Notes under the pieces: generated by a model
The model's input: only the letters and a program-made list of their open reading frames with translations
What the model was told of the DNA's origin: nothing
The model's database searches: none
Made by a program: the position numbers and the translations under genes
In this document: positions 37,126 to 46,829 of the stretch, one piece after another
Layout: every line of letters begins with the position of its first letter
Numbering within the stretch: the stretch's first letter is position 1
Source: Myxococcus stipitatus
GTDB taxonomy: Bacteria > Myxococcota > Myxococcia > Myxococcales > Myxococcaceae
Length of the DNA: 64,000 nt
NCBI RefSeq assembly: GCF_038561935.1
Contig: NZ_CP102770.1
Coordinates: 868,001 to 932,000 of the forward strand
Direction of reading: 5' to 3'

Positions 37126-38970
37126 TTAGAGGCCGCTCTTCGGGTGCCGGGTGTGACACGAGTCGGTGCACTGCTTGAAGGACTCTCGTCCTCCGCCGAC
37201 ATACATGCTTTCGATGGGGCCGAACTTCTTGACGTGACTGTCTGGATAGCTCTTGTGGCACGACAGGCACGCGGCCTGGCTGGTGCGCTGGATGCTTTCC
37301 TTCGTGAGGTGACACGAGGCGCACTTCTCCAGCGGGGCGCCAAAGCGGTTGGAGCGCGAGTGCACGAAGTGCGTGCGCACGAAGATGGGGCCTTCCAGCT
37401 CGAAGCCCAGCGGCGTGTGGCAGCCGGCGCACGCGGCGCGGTTGTCGTTGCCGTGCAGCACCTGGGACAGCTCCGCGCCCTGGCTGTGGCAGCTGTTGCA
37501 CGGGCCCGTGGTGAGCTTGGCCTCCGTGCGCTGCTGGGTGCCCACCTGGATTTCGATGGTGCGCGAGGCCGGGAGGTCCTCGCCCAGGTACACGCGGCGG
37601 CCCTTCACCGTCACCAGGTACGTGCCCGGCGTGGCGTTGGCCGGAATCCTGTACTGCCACGTGTCCGTGTTGGGGCGGTCCCACAAGCCCTCTTCGGGGA
37701 AGAAGGCGCCGCGGAAGACGATGTTGGCGTAGGGGAGGATGGAGAACTGGGAGAACACCCCGTCCCGCTTCTCCGTCGCCACGGTCTGCTCGTTGACCTC
37801 CGGGTCCAGGAACGCGTCCAGGTCGATGACGGAGCGGATGGGTTGGATGTTTTGTGCGGGCCCAATGATTTGGGTCATCAACATCCGCTCCCGGTGCTTG
37901 CGGCGGTAGTACGTCGTCGTCGCATCGAAGAAGGCCCGATAGTACTGAATGCCCGCCGCGTTGAAGCCCCGGACGACGTCATTGTAGGACGGTAGACTTC
38001 CCTGCGGATGGAGCCTTTTGCCTTCCCCATCGCGAAGGGTGACCTGGAAGGTGATTTCTGACCCAGGGGCGTAGGTGCCATCCTGGCGGGGTGGGGTGCG
38101 GGCCTCCACGTCGATGCCGAAGCCGTAGGCGAACTCGGGGGCGCTCACCTGCTGCACGGGGATGGAGTAGGGCGCGAAGGGGCGCAGGCTCCAGCGCAGG
38201 CGCAGGGAGGTGGTGCGGGGGCTCAGGCTGAACGCGCGCTGCTGCGCATGCTGGTACGCGTTGCGCACCTCCAGGAGGGCCTCCTCCTCGTAGTCCCGGG
38301 CGCTGGTGCAGTCGCGGGGCGTGGTGCAGTCGTAGGCCGTCTGGATGGCGCGCAGGCGGCGCACGAAGAAGTCGTCCGTCGTGGGGCGGCGCTGGTGCTC
38401 CGCGCCGATGTTCAGCACCACGGGGGGGCCGGTGAGCACGCCGCGCGAGTCCACCGGCTCCACGATGAAGAAGCTGGGGAGGTCCATCCAGGCGGCGCCC
38501 CGGTAGAAGCGCCGGCGCGTGTAGCGGCCCGGGCCGCCCAGCAGCACGGGCTCCTCGTCCACGGGACGCAGCCCCACCCAGCCCACGCCCGCGAGGTCGC
38601 TGGTCGTGCGCAGGGCCCACATGCCGGTGTCGAACGTGGACCGCACCGACGCGCGGAGATCAATCTGGTTGATGTAGAAGGTGGCGCCCGCCCGCACGCT
38701 CAACGGCTTGCCCTCGCCGTTGTCGACCTCCAGGGCCAGGCCAATGGGCTTGGACAGGACGGGGCGGCGCGCTGCTTCCACGTCCAGGTGCGCCGGGTCC
38801 GCCGTGGCCAGGGCGTCGTCGTCGGGCGAGCCGGCGTCCTCCGGACCACCGCATGCCGACAGCACCGCGGCCAGCGCGACGGTGAGCAATGCCCGACGGG
38901 CCGTCAGGCAGCCGAGCGAGCGGGGGGTACACGCTGCGCGCTGAGACCAGGGGGCTCCAAGTCCGCCCAT
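37126..38970 (-). CDS. Multihaem c-type cytochrome lipoprotein
   Basis: A 614-residue exported protein with lipobox VLSAC around residue 36-40. Residues 50-480 form a large beta-rich domain without haem motifs. The C-terminal 125 residues carry four CxxCH sites (CNSCH at 491-495, CAGCH, CASCH, CLSCH) and a fifth, CTDSCH at 601-606, that is the rarer CxxxCH type. A 5-haem electron-transfer domain is expected. The overall pattern resembles multihaem outer-surface cytochromes and related OmcA/MtrC-like proteins of deltaproteobacteria. AGGAG precedes ATG 38970. It starts the operon with FIST, hybrid kinase and receiver. Confidence 0.88.
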   Translation of the reverse strand: MGGLGAPWSQRAACTPRSLGCLTARRALLTVALAAVLSACGGPEDAGSPDDDALATADPAHLDVEAARRPVLSKPIGLALEVDNGEGKPLSVRAGATFYINQIDLRASVRSTFDTGMWALRTTSDLAGVGWVGLRPVDEEPVLLGGPGRYTRRRFYRGAAWMDLPSFFIVEPVDSRGVLTGPPVVLNIGAEHQRRPTTDDFFVRRLRAIQTAYDCTTPRDCTSARDYEEEALLEVRNAYQHAQQRAFSLSPRTTSLRLRWSLRPFAPYSIPVQQVSAPEFAYGFGIDVEARTPPRQDGTYAPGSEITFQVTLRDGEGKRLHPQGSLPSYNDVVRGFNAAGIQYYRAFFDATTTYYRRKHRERMLMTQIIGPAQNIQPIRSVIDLDAFLDPEVNEQTVATEKRDGVFSQFSILPYANIVFRGAFFPEEGLWDRPNTDTWQYRIPANATPGTYLVTVKGRRVYLGEDLPASRTIEIQVGTQQRTEAKLTTGPCNSCHSQGAELSQVLHGNDNRAACAGCHTPLGFELEGPIFVRTHFVHSRSNRFGAPLEKCASCHLTKESIQRTSQAACLSCHKSYPDSHVKKFGPIESMYVGGGRESFKQCTDSCHTRHPKSGL

Positions 38971-39117
38971 GGGTGACTCTCCTCGTACGTGTGGTTTCGG
39001 GCACCGCCATTGGCGCCCCGGCCAGCGAACCCTGTAGCCCGTCGTCTGGGGGGACGATGTGGGCCGGGTCTCTCCCGGTTCCGGGTTTCCCCGGTTCGAG
39101 CCTTTTTAGCCGTACGA

Positions 39118-39147
39118 AGAATATCTGGATTGAACAGATGCCTTCAA
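39118..39147 (-). promoter_or_regulatory. Possible sigma-70-like promoter for the cytochrome-FIST-kinase operon
   Basis: On the minus strand TTGAAG (39142-39147) and TATTCT (39118-39123) are separated by 18 bp. They lie in an AT-richer part of the 264-bp gene-free region 38971-39234, about 150 bp before the cytochrome start. Match to consensus is partial. Confidence 0.35.
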
Positions 39148-39234
39148 CTTCTGGGAAAATAATCCAACATACCCATACCCGCGAAGTCTCTCTTTGTCTG
39201 GTTTCTAGCAAAATGTCGGAGGAATGACAGGGGT

Positions 39235-41085
39235 TTAGGCGCTCACCTGGAGGGGAATGTGGCCCCTGTCCTGGAGGGTGCGGGGAAGTTCAATCGTGAA
39301 TTCCGCACCTTCCCCGATTCGGCTGTGGACCTGGATGGCGCCGCCGTGCGCTTCGATGAGCTGGCGGACGATGTAGAGGCCCAGCCCGGAGCCGGGGGGG
39401 TGGCCGTTGTGGCCGTGGACGCGCTCGAAGCGGTGGAACAGGCGCTGCTGGTCCGTGGGGGAGATGCCCAGGCCGGAGTCCTTCACGGTGAGCCGGACGC
39501 GGGTGTCATCGCCGTGGACGCGCAGCTCCACGGGGTGGCCGTGGCCGAACTTGAGCGCGTTGTTCAGGAGGTTGGTCACCACGCGGTCCAGGCGGAGCCG
39601 GTCCCACGTCCCGGTGGTGTCGTCCTCCTGGACGCGGACGGTGAGGGTGCAGCCGGCGGCCAGGGCCTGGTCGACGTGGCGCTCGGTGACTTCCCGGACC
39701 AGGGCGGCCAGGTCCACCTTCTCGCGGTCCAGCGTGAGGTGGCCCGCGGAGAGGAGGGACAGGTCCAGCAGGTTGTGCAGCAGCCGGCCCATCCGCCGGG
39801 TCTCGCTCTCCGCGCCCACCAGCCCGTCGCGCAACCGGGGCTCGCGGGTGCAGATGTCAATGAGGCGCAGGCGGCGCAGCCGCAGCTGGAGCGAGCTGAG
39901 CGGGTTGCCCAGGTCATGCGCCGCCACGCCGATGAGCTCCAGCGCGCCCTGGGCCTCCGTCAGCAGGCGCGCGTTGTCCAGGGCCAGGGCGGCGCGGCTG
40001 GCCAGCTCCTCCATGAAGGCCCGGTCCACCTCGCCATAGCGGCGCGAGCCGGTGGACAGCAGGCACAGCGCGCCCAGGACCCGGGGCCCCACCGCCAGCG
40101 GCACGGTGAGGGCGGAGGTGACGCCCAGCACCCGGAGCAGCTCGCCGTGGGCGCTGCCCTCCAGGGCCTGGGGCAGGTGCGCCGCGTCCACTTCCGGGAG
40201 CAGCTCCGCGCGGCCGGTGCACACCACGTGGCCGGGGCCCACCTCGTCCGCGTTGGGGCAGCGCAGCAGCGGCTCCCACAGGCGGGTGGCGGCCTGGGCG
40301 TCCGCGCACGCCACGGCCTGGGGGCGCACCTGGCCGTCCGAGGAGGGCAGGAAGAGGATGCAGGCGTCGGCCACCTCCGGCACGCACAGCCGGGTGAGGG
40401 CCTCGCCCACCTCGCGCGCGCCGGAGAGGGGCTGGAGGACGCGGCCCGCCTCGGCGAAGAGGGCCTGGGCGCGCTCCATGCGGCGGCGCTCGGTGATGTC
40501 GCGCGTCACCTTGGCGAAGCCCCGCAGGCTCCCGGTGGAGTCCTGGAGCGCGGTGAGCAGCGTCTCCGCCCAGAAGCGGGTGCCGTCGCGGCGCACCTGC
40601 CAGCCTTCGGACAGCAGGCGCCCCTCGCGCGCGGCGCGCTCCAGGTGGACCTGGGGGACCCCCGCGGCCACCGCGTCCTCGGGGTGGAGGCGCTCCAGCG
40701 CGCAGCCGGTGACGTCCGTCGCGGCCCACCCGGTGAGGCGCTCGGCTCCGGCGTTCCAGGCCGTGACACGGCCCTGCCTGTCCAGGAAACACAGTGCGTA
40801 ATCAGTGACGGCTTCCATCAGCAGGCTCAAACGCTGCTCACTGTGTTCGTTTCGCGCGTGGAGGGGGCGCAGTGCATGGTGGAGCACACATGCCAGCGCG
40901 CCCACGCCCGCAAGGCCCAGGCAGCCGGCCAGGAGCGCCTGCTGCAGGGCGGCCCGGGAGGTCTCTGGATGTGTCAACAATCCGTGCACCGCGGACAGGA
41001 GTGTCGCGAGGAGCAACAGACCGGCGAGCACGCAGGCGGAGACACCAGCCGCCACTCGCTGAGCGAACGTCCAACGTCGCATCAT
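39235..41085 (-). CDS. Membrane-bound PAS-GAF sensor histidine kinase
   Basis: A 616-residue kinase. Two N-terminal transmembrane helices (about 12-34 and 48-70) surround a very short periplasmic loop, so the signal is likely cytoplasmic or membrane-derived. PAS at about 85-200 (LCFLDRQGRVTAWNAGAERL to GFAKVTRDITERR), GAF-like at about 215-370, HisKA with GVAAHDLGNPLSSLQLRL (His390), and ATPase with RVVTNLLNNALKFGHG, DSGLGISPTDQQRLFHRFER and GSGLGLYIVRQLIEAHGG. No receiver domain or adjacent regulator gene. GGGGAG lies upstream of ATG 41085 and its adjacent second ATG. It is separated from the RapA-like gene by a 216-bp divergent promoter region. Confidence 0.9.
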   Translation of the reverse strand: MMRRWTFAQRVAAGVSACVLAGLLLLATLLSAVHGLLTHPETSRAALQQALLAGCLGLAGVGALACVLHHALRPLHARNEHSEQRLSLLMEAVTDYALCFLDRQGRVTAWNAGAERLTGWAATDVTGCALERLHPEDAVAAGVPQVHLERAAREGRLLSEGWQVRRDGTRFWAETLLTALQDSTGSLRGFAKVTRDITERRRMERAQALFAEAGRVLQPLSGAREVGEALTRLCVPEVADACILFLPSSDGQVRPQAVACADAQAATRLWEPLLRCPNADEVGPGHVVCTGRAELLPEVDAAHLPQALEGSAHGELLRVLGVTSALTVPLAVGPRVLGALCLLSTGSRRYGEVDRAFMEELASRAALALDNARLLTEAQGALELIGVAAHDLGNPLSSLQLRLRRLRLIDICTREPRLRDGLVGAESETRRMGRLLHNLLDLSLLSAGHLTLDREKVDLAALVREVTERHVDQALAAGCTLTVRVQEDDTTGTWDRLRLDRVVTNLLNNALKFGHGHPVELRVHGDDTRVRLTVKDSGLGISPTDQQRLFHRFERVHGHNGHPPGSGLGLYIVRQLIEAHGGAIQVHSRIGEGAEFTIELPRTLQDRGHIPLQVSA

Positions 41086-41301
41086 GTGGCACTCCCCCCC
41101 ATCCCATAGTGGGAAACCGCATCAGGAAGGCAACGGCCAGCATCCCTGATGCGAGGGAAGTCGAACATTGCCCGGTTGGACAAAGTCCGAGTCACCCCAG
41201 GGGGCGTCAGGACTCTCCCAGGTGCATCTCGAATAGCCATTGCCGGGGCGGGGGGTTATGAGGCGAGCCCCCTCACTTCATCAGGTTGTCCCGCATTGCA
41301 T

Positions 41302-44300
41302 ATGCCTCTCGTCGAAGGTCTGAAGGTCCGCTACCTCCCGCAGCCCGAATGGGGTGTGGGGCACCTGCTGTCGCTCCAGGAAGACGGCGCCAAGGCGCTG
41401 GTGGCCTTCCCCGCACGGGAGGATGCCCCGGTGCTGGTGTCCACCAAGGGAGGGGCGCTGGTGTCGTACCCGCTCCCCGCGGGCGAGCCGGTGGTGACGT
41501 ACAAGGGCCGGTTGGCGCTGGTGGTGGCGGAGGAGCCGGGGGCGCGGGGCCTGCGCCGCTACGTGCTGCGCTACGCGGACACGGGCGAGGAGGACGAGCT
41601 GCCGGAGTCGGAGGTGCGCGCGCTGCCGCCCCGGTTGGATCTGCTCTCCACGCTGCGCGAGGGCCGCGTGGGGGATGCCCGCGCCTTCACGCTGCGCAAG
41701 CAGGCGCTGGTGCTGGACGACGAGCGCCGGTGCGACGCGCTGGGCGCGCTGTTCGCCAGCCGCATCATGGTGAAGCCGCACCAGGTGGGCGTGGTGCAGC
41801 GGGTGCTGTCCGCGCGCCGTCCGCGCTTCGTGCTCGCGGATGAGGTGGGCCTGGGCAAGACGATTGAAGCGGGCATGGTGTTCAGCGCGCTGCGCCTGTC
41901 GGGGCTCGCGCGGCGCTGCCTCGTTGTCGCGCCCAGCCACCTGACGGTGCAGTGGCTGGTGGAGCTGTTCCACAAGTTCAACCAGCTCTTCACGCTGATG
42001 GACTCGGACCGCTATGCGCAGTCGCTCAAGGAGGCGCCGGGCGTCTCCCCGTGGGCGCGCTTCCCGCTGGTGGTGACCAGCCTGGAGCTGCTCGCGCGCA
42101 GCGAGGAGCACCGCCAGGAGCTCGCGGGCGAGGACGCGTTCTGGGACCTGGTCATCATCGACGAGGCGCACCACCTCAAGGGCGAGCGCGCCTTCGAGGC
42201 GGCCAGCGTGCTGGCGAAGAACTCCTGGGGCCTGTTGCTGCTCACCGCCACGCCCATGCAGCTGGACCCCGCCGAGTACCACGGGCTGCTCACGCTGATT
42301 GACGCGGCCACCGCGCCCAGCGTGCGGGGCTTCGAGGAGCGGCTGTCGCGCCAGGAGGAGCTGTCCACCGCGGTGCGCGCGCTGATGGAGGGCGGCAAGG
42401 GCAAGGCGGACGCGGCGGTGAAGGCGCTCTCCCGCCGCTTCCCCGAGGACGCCCGGCTCAAGACGCTGAAGGAGCCGGAGGTGCTGCTGCAGCACCTGGC
42501 GGAGACGTACAGCCTGAGCGACCGGCTGGTGCGTAACCGGCGTGCGGTGGTGGGTGGTTTCTCCACGCGGCGGCTGCACCGGCATCCGGTGACGCTGTCC
42601 GCGGAGGAGCTGAAGGTGCGGGACGCGGCGCTGGCGACGCTGGCGGAGGGCTCGCTGCGAGGCGCGCCCCTGGGCAACGTGCTGCGCCGGCTGGAGTCCA
42701 GCTCCGCGGCGTTCTCGGGCGCGGTGAAGTCCAACCCGTCGCTGAAGGCGAAGGCGGACGTGCTGAGGCTGCCCTCGCGCGACGCGAAGTTCAGCGCCTT
42801 CGTGGGGGTGCTGCGCGGCGTGTGGCAGGCGGAGCCGGCGGCGAAGGTGCTCGTCTTCACCGAGAGCCGGGACACGCTCGAGATGCTCCAGGCGGAGCTG
42901 TCCCGGGAGAACGTGGAGGCGCTGGGCTACCACGGTGACCTGCCGCTGGTGGAGCGGGACCGGCAGGTGGCGCGCTTCCGGGACCCGGAGGGGCCTCGGG
43001 TGTTGCTGTGCACGGAGGTGGGCGGCGAGGGCCGCAACTTCCAGTTCGCGCACCACCTGGTCCACTACGATTTGCCCTGGAGCCCGGCCACGGTGGAGCA
43101 GCGCATCGGCCGCCTGGACCGCATCGGGCAGAACCACCCGGTGGAGATCCACGTCTTCGACGTGGCGGGCACGCTGGCGTCGGACGTGCTGTCGCTGCTG
43201 GCGGACGCGGTGGGCGTCTTCGGCGAGACGGTGGGTGGCCTGGACGCGGTGCTGGAGGAGGTGGAGACCCGGCTCGCGGAGCTGGCGCTCCTGCCTCGCG
43301 AGGCCCGCGTGTCCTACGGCGCCGAGCTGAAGCAGAAGGTGGAGGCGGCGCGCGAGCAGGTGAAGCGCGCGTATGACCCGCTGCTCGACGTGCGCAGCTT
43401 CGACCGGCCCGCGGTGGAGCGGCTGGTGAAGCGCGCGCAGGCGCGCATGGGCATCGAGTCCGACGACGAGGACGAGGACAGCGAGGCGCCGGGCCTGGAG
43501 GACGGCCTGTGGAGCGTCGCCCGGGACCTGGACGAGCGGCTGGAGGAGACCGTCACCGAGCTGGCGCGCCGGGTGGGCATCGGCGTGGACACCGACGAGC
43601 AGGTGGAGGCGTTCCAGGTGGCCTTCCAGTTCGGCCACGCGCTGAAGGTGGACGGCCTGCCGGGGCTGGACGTCATGGAGGACCGCACGCAGCTGGGGAC
43701 CTTCTGGCGCGACACGGCGGTGGAGGCGGAGGAGCTGGAGTACTTCGCCACCGGCAACCCGCTGGTGGAGGCCCTCTTCGGCTTCCTGCGCGACGGCCCC
43801 TACGGGCGCAGCGCCTTCCGCTTCATCGAGAAGCGCGGGCCGCTCAAGGCGCGAGGCGTGGAGCTGCTGTACCACGTGCAGCTGCCGGAGCCGGAGGACA
43901 CCTCTCCCGGGGCTCGCGTGCCCAGCCGTCAGCTCGCGCGCTTCCTGGAGCGCACCCTCTTGCACGTGGCCGTGGTGGACGGCGGCGCGGCGGGGCCCAG
44001 GGCGGATGACTCCGTGCGCGCCTCGCTCGAGGCCGAGGGCAAGACGCTCAAGGGCGACGAGGTGTCCCGCGCGTTCCCGGGCTTCGGCGCCTTCCTGGAC
44101 GACGCGGTGCCCGTGGGCCAGCGCGCCGCCGAGGCCGCGCTCGAGAAGCTCGCCACCTCCGCCCGCCAGGCCATCGAGTCCGAGCGCGACGCGGCCATGG
44201 AGCGCCTGCGCCTGTCCCTGGACCACCAGGGCCTGTCGGACGATGCCCTCGCCGCCCAGCTGGGCGCGGAGCATGTTCACTATGAGCGCCTCCTTCAGGC

Positions 44301-44358
44301 CCTGGGTGGGGCAAAGGTGACTCTCGACTCCGCTTGTGGCTTTGTCATCAACCGCTGA
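41302..44358 (+). CDS. RapA/HepA-like SNF2-family ATPase
   Basis: A 1018-residue Swi2/Snf2 ATPase. Motif I DEVGLGKTIEAGM, motif II IIDEAHHLKG, motif III LLLTATPMQ, and motif VI EQRIGRLDRIGQNHPVEI are all intact. Length and C-terminal extension beyond the helicase core fit RapA (HepA), an RNA-polymerase-associated factor that recycles polymerase, though the N-terminal Tudor-like domains cannot be confirmed. The open frame begins at 41149 but the homologous MPLVEGLKVRYLPQPEWGVG region and ATG 41302 mark the likely start; a good ribosome site is not evident. Confidence 0.88.
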   Translation: MPLVEGLKVRYLPQPEWGVGHLLSLQEDGAKALVAFPAREDAPVLVSTKGGALVSYPLPAGEPVVTYKGRLALVVAEEPGARGLRRYVLRYADTGEEDELPESEVRALPPRLDLLSTLREGRVGDARAFTLRKQALVLDDERRCDALGALFASRIMVKPHQVGVVQRVLSARRPRFVLADEVGLGKTIEAGMVFSALRLSGLARRCLVVAPSHLTVQWLVELFHKFNQLFTLMDSDRYAQSLKEAPGVSPWARFPLVVTSLELLARSEEHRQELAGEDAFWDLVIIDEAHHLKGERAFEAASVLAKNSWGLLLLTATPMQLDPAEYHGLLTLIDAATAPSVRGFEERLSRQEELSTAVRALMEGGKGKADAAVKALSRRFPEDARLKTLKEPEVLLQHLAETYSLSDRLVRNRRAVVGGFSTRRLHRHPVTLSAEELKVRDAALATLAEGSLRGAPLGNVLRRLESSSAAFSGAVKSNPSLKAKADVLRLPSRDAKFSAFVGVLRGVWQAEPAAKVLVFTESRDTLEMLQAELSRENVEALGYHGDLPLVERDRQVARFRDPEGPRVLLCTEVGGEGRNFQFAHHLVHYDLPWSPATVEQRIGRLDRIGQNHPVEIHVFDVAGTLASDVLSLLADAVGVFGETVGGLDAVLEEVETRLAELALLPREARVSYGAELKQKVEAAREQVKRAYDPLLDVRSFDRPAVERLVKRAQARMGIESDDEDEDSEAPGLEDGLWSVARDLDERLEETVTELARRVGIGVDTDEQVEAFQVAFQFGHALKVDGLPGLDVMEDRTQLGTFWRDTAVEAEELEYFATGNPLVEALFGFLRDGPYGRSAFRFIEKRGPLKARGVELLYHVQLPEPEDTSPGARVPSRQLARFLERTLLHVAVVDGGAAGPRADDSVRASLEAEGKTLKGDEVSRAFPGFGAFLDDAVPVGQRAAEAALEKLATSARQAIESERDAAMERLRLSLDHQGLSDDALAAQLGAEHVHYERLLQALGGAKVTLDSACGFVINR

Positions 44359-44519
44359 AGGGAGTGGCGACGGTGCGCCAGGTCATGACGTGAAGTGTCA
44401 TTCCCTCGGAGAACAGACCGCTCCACTGTGTCGTGGGCAGTGGGGCTGTGTGCTGTCTTTGCGCACCAGTCCAGTTGACCGATTCCTTAATCAACAAGAA
44501 TTAGTGAATTGAGTCATGT

Positions 44520-45314
44520 ATGGTCCCTTCCGCCACGATTCCCACATCCAGGCAAAGCGGACAGGCAGCGGTGGAAGCGGCGTTGACGCTCCCGCTGGTG
44601 GTGTTCCTGGTGTTGGGGACGCTGCAGCTCTTCATGATGCTGCAGGCGCGCATCCTGGCGCAGGTGGCGGCCTACCGGGCGGTGCGGGCGGGCAGCCTCA
44701 ACCACGGTGACTGCCTGCCGATGATGCACGCGGCGATGGTGACGATGCTGCCATCGGTGGTGCGCACGGACAGCTCCGCGGCGCTGGCGGATGCGTTCCG
44801 GCTGCGGCGGGACAACCAGTACCGGGTGATGAGCTCCTACGGGAACGTCTTCATGGGGCCGCTGGTGGAAATCGTCCGCGACTCGCCGGACCCCGCGTGG
44901 GTGAGGGGCCTCGCGGGGGACGAGGACCTGCTCTTCGACCAGCCCTCGAACCAGGACGCGGTGCTGGACTCGCGCACCCTCGAGATACGCATGGTGGCCT
45001 GGTACTACATGCGCATCCCCTTCGCGAACTGGGTGATGAGCCGGATGTTCCTGGCCCACTTCGGTCTGCGCTCGTACACGGCCACCAATCCGCTGATGCC
45101 GGCGCAGAAGCGCTCGGACTGGTGGAACGACGAGCCGGTGCCGCTGGGGCCGGATGACTGGCCGGGCGGGCCGTTGGATGACCGCATGGTGGCGTGGAGC
45201 GCGGCGGGGCACTTCGTCTTCCCCATCCAGGTCCACGCGGCGATGCGGATGATGACGCCGGTGATGGCCGAGAACTTCCTGCGAGGCGCCGAATGTCCCG
45301 TCACCGGCTTCTGA
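44520..45314 (+). CDS. TadE-like pilin/pseudopilin protein
   Basis: A 264-residue protein with the TadE-type N-terminus SGQAAVEAALTLPLVVFLVL: a short polar leader, a conserved Glu in a hydrophobic helix (about residues 13-45), then a polar extracytoplasmic part with aromatic-rich segments. In Tad/Flp pilus systems TadE and TadF are minor pseudopilins processed by TadV. No prepilin peptidase or TadA/TadB/TadC gene is near. The ATG is followed by three further genes in the same direction with overlaps or tiny gaps, so it is the first gene of a unit; a 161-bp AT-rich gap separates it from the RapA-like gene. Function inferred from N-terminal features. Confidence 0.75.
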   Translation: MVPSATIPTSRQSGQAAVEAALTLPLVVFLVLGTLQLFMMLQARILAQVAAYRAVRAGSLNHGDCLPMMHAAMVTMLPSVVRTDSSAALADAFRLRRDNQYRVMSSYGNVFMGPLVEIVRDSPDPAWVRGLAGDEDLLFDQPSNQDAVLDSRTLEIRMVAWYYMRIPFANWVMSRMFLAHFGLRSYTATNPLMPAQKRSDWWNDEPVPLGPDDWPGGPLDDRMVAWSAAGHFVFPIQVHAAMRMMTPVMAENFLRGAECPVTGF

Positions 45315-46828
45315 GGCCCTCGCGAGGGCAGGCCCTGGTCATCTTCGCGCTGACGCTGCTGCTGTTGGCGTTGATGGTGCTGATGACGCTGGGCTTCGGC
45401 ATGCGCGCGAAGGAGCGCGTGGAAATCCAGATGGCCGCGGACGCGGCGGCCTACAGCCAGGCCGTGGCGACGGCGCGGACCTTCAACGCGATTTCGGTGA
45501 TGAACCGCGCGCAGGTGGCCCACATGGTGGCCATGGCCGGCACGCAGGCGCTCATCAGCCGCAGCAGCCAGGTGTACGCGGCCCACATGGTCTGCACGCC
45601 CTCCTTCACCCCCGCGCAGTGGGGCCTGAGCGATGGCGCGGCCGCCACGCAGGTGAAGGAGCTGCAAGGGCGCGCGGGCAGCCTCTATCGGGCGGGGTTG
45701 AACCTCTACGCGCACCTGCTGCGCGAGCACGTCGTGGACCAGCGGCTGGCGTACCGCATCGCCCGAGGCGCAAACCCAGAGCTGCAGGCGACGCCCGAGG
45801 GCGCGGCGAAGAGCTTCATGGAGCTCAACGGCGAGAACGACGTGCCCAACCACGGCGACTTGATGAACGCCGTGCGGCGCGGCGGCGTGGCGTGTGGCGC
45901 GGGCGCGGTGTGCGCGGTGGGAGGCAGCACGTCCGCGCACCTCAACGCGACGATGGGGAGCCTGGGGTGGACATGGGTCCACAACCGGGCCACGGGCAGC
46001 GCGGGGTTCGGCACGGGCGGCGCGGCCCGGTCCACGGCCTTCCGTCGCTACGGCGCGGCCGCGGAGATGGACCCTTCGACGTACAACACGGTGTCCGGCC
46101 GCAACGCCACGGGGCATGACCACGCCACGGTGGTGGTGCCCACGCGGTGCGTGAGCAACTCTCCGCCCATCCCGGTGCCGGTGACGGATGCGTGGGTGAT
46201 GTCCGACGAGCAGCAGACGCCGGAGGACCAGCACGTGTACGGCGTGCGCCTGCCGCCCGGCCAGGCGCCCGAGGATGGCGAGCCGCTCTACGAGCGCCAC
46301 ACGCTGGGCGCGTGTGTGTCGTGCCCCGGCATCTGGCCGTTCGCCATGGGCTACAACGTGGATGAGTTGCAGCGGGGGCGGGCCAACCACTACGGGCAGC
46401 CGAAGCTGTATTCCATCCTGCATCGCGATTACGGCAGTGACGCGCGCCGCAAGAGCCCGGACCCGTGGAACCTCTTCTTCCGCTTCCCGTTCTCGGCGGA
46501 GAACACGACGGAGTTCGACCTCTCGATTCCGCTGGGCCGCTCGCGTCCCACGGGGCGCGAGGGGATTCAGCGCAACCAGGTGGCGCTGTCGGCGGGCATC
46601 ATCTACTACCACCGGCCTCGCGCGGCGGGGCAGGGCGGTGGGTGGAGAGAGCCGCCCAACTTCTTGAATCCCTTCTGGCGCGCGACGCTGGTGAGTCCGG
46701 AGGGCTCCATCGACGACAAGCCCGCGGCGAGCCTGGAGGCGGCGGGCTTCACGGAGCACGGCCAGGTGCTGCGCGCGCTGGAGCAGGTGGGCTATCGCGG
46801 CGGAAGCCGGCGGGGAGCGGGGTACTGA
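45293..46828 (+). CDS. TadG-like protein with large extracytoplasmic domain
   Basis: A 511-residue protein. The N-terminal RGQALVIFALTLLLLALMVL helix, followed by KERVEIQMAADAAAYSQAV, is the TadG/Flp-type signature with an N-terminal membrane anchor and an alanine-rich helical start. The remaining roughly 440 residues are polar and contain a few cysteines (RRGGVACGAGAVC, ACVSCPGIW), potentially disulfide-bonded. The start is ATG 45293 (GAGG upstream), overlapping the TadE-like gene by 22 bases. A C-terminal vWA domain, often present in TadG, was not recognised. Probably assembled at the envelope together with its neighbours. Confidence 0.75.
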   Translation: MSRHRLLRPSRGQALVIFALTLLLLALMVLMTLGFGMRAKERVEIQMAADAAAYSQAVATARTFNAISVMNRAQVAHMVAMAGTQALISRSSQVYAAHMVCTPSFTPAQWGLSDGAAATQVKELQGRAGSLYRAGLNLYAHLLREHVVDQRLAYRIARGANPELQATPEGAAKSFMELNGENDVPNHGDLMNAVRRGGVACGAGAVCAVGGSTSAHLNATMGSLGWTWVHNRATGSAGFGTGGAARSTAFRRYGAAAEMDPSTYNTVSGRNATGHDHATVVVPTRCVSNSPPIPVPVTDAWVMSDEQQTPEDQHVYGVRLPPGQAPEDGEPLYERHTLGACVSCPGIWPFAMGYNVDELQRGRANHYGQPKLYSILHRDYGSDARRKSPDPWNLFFRFPFSAENTTEFDLSIPLGRSRPTGREGIQRNQVALSAGIIYYHRPRAAGQGGGWREPPNFLNPFWRATLVSPEGSIDDKPAASLEAAGFTEHGQVLRALEQVGYRGGSRRGAGY

Positions 46829-46829
46829 C

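Noticed and set aside
41281-44280. Minus-strand frame of 999 codons opposite the RapA-like gene
   Set aside because: It is a mirror of the helicase gene with no motif; the helicase has intact motifs I to VI.
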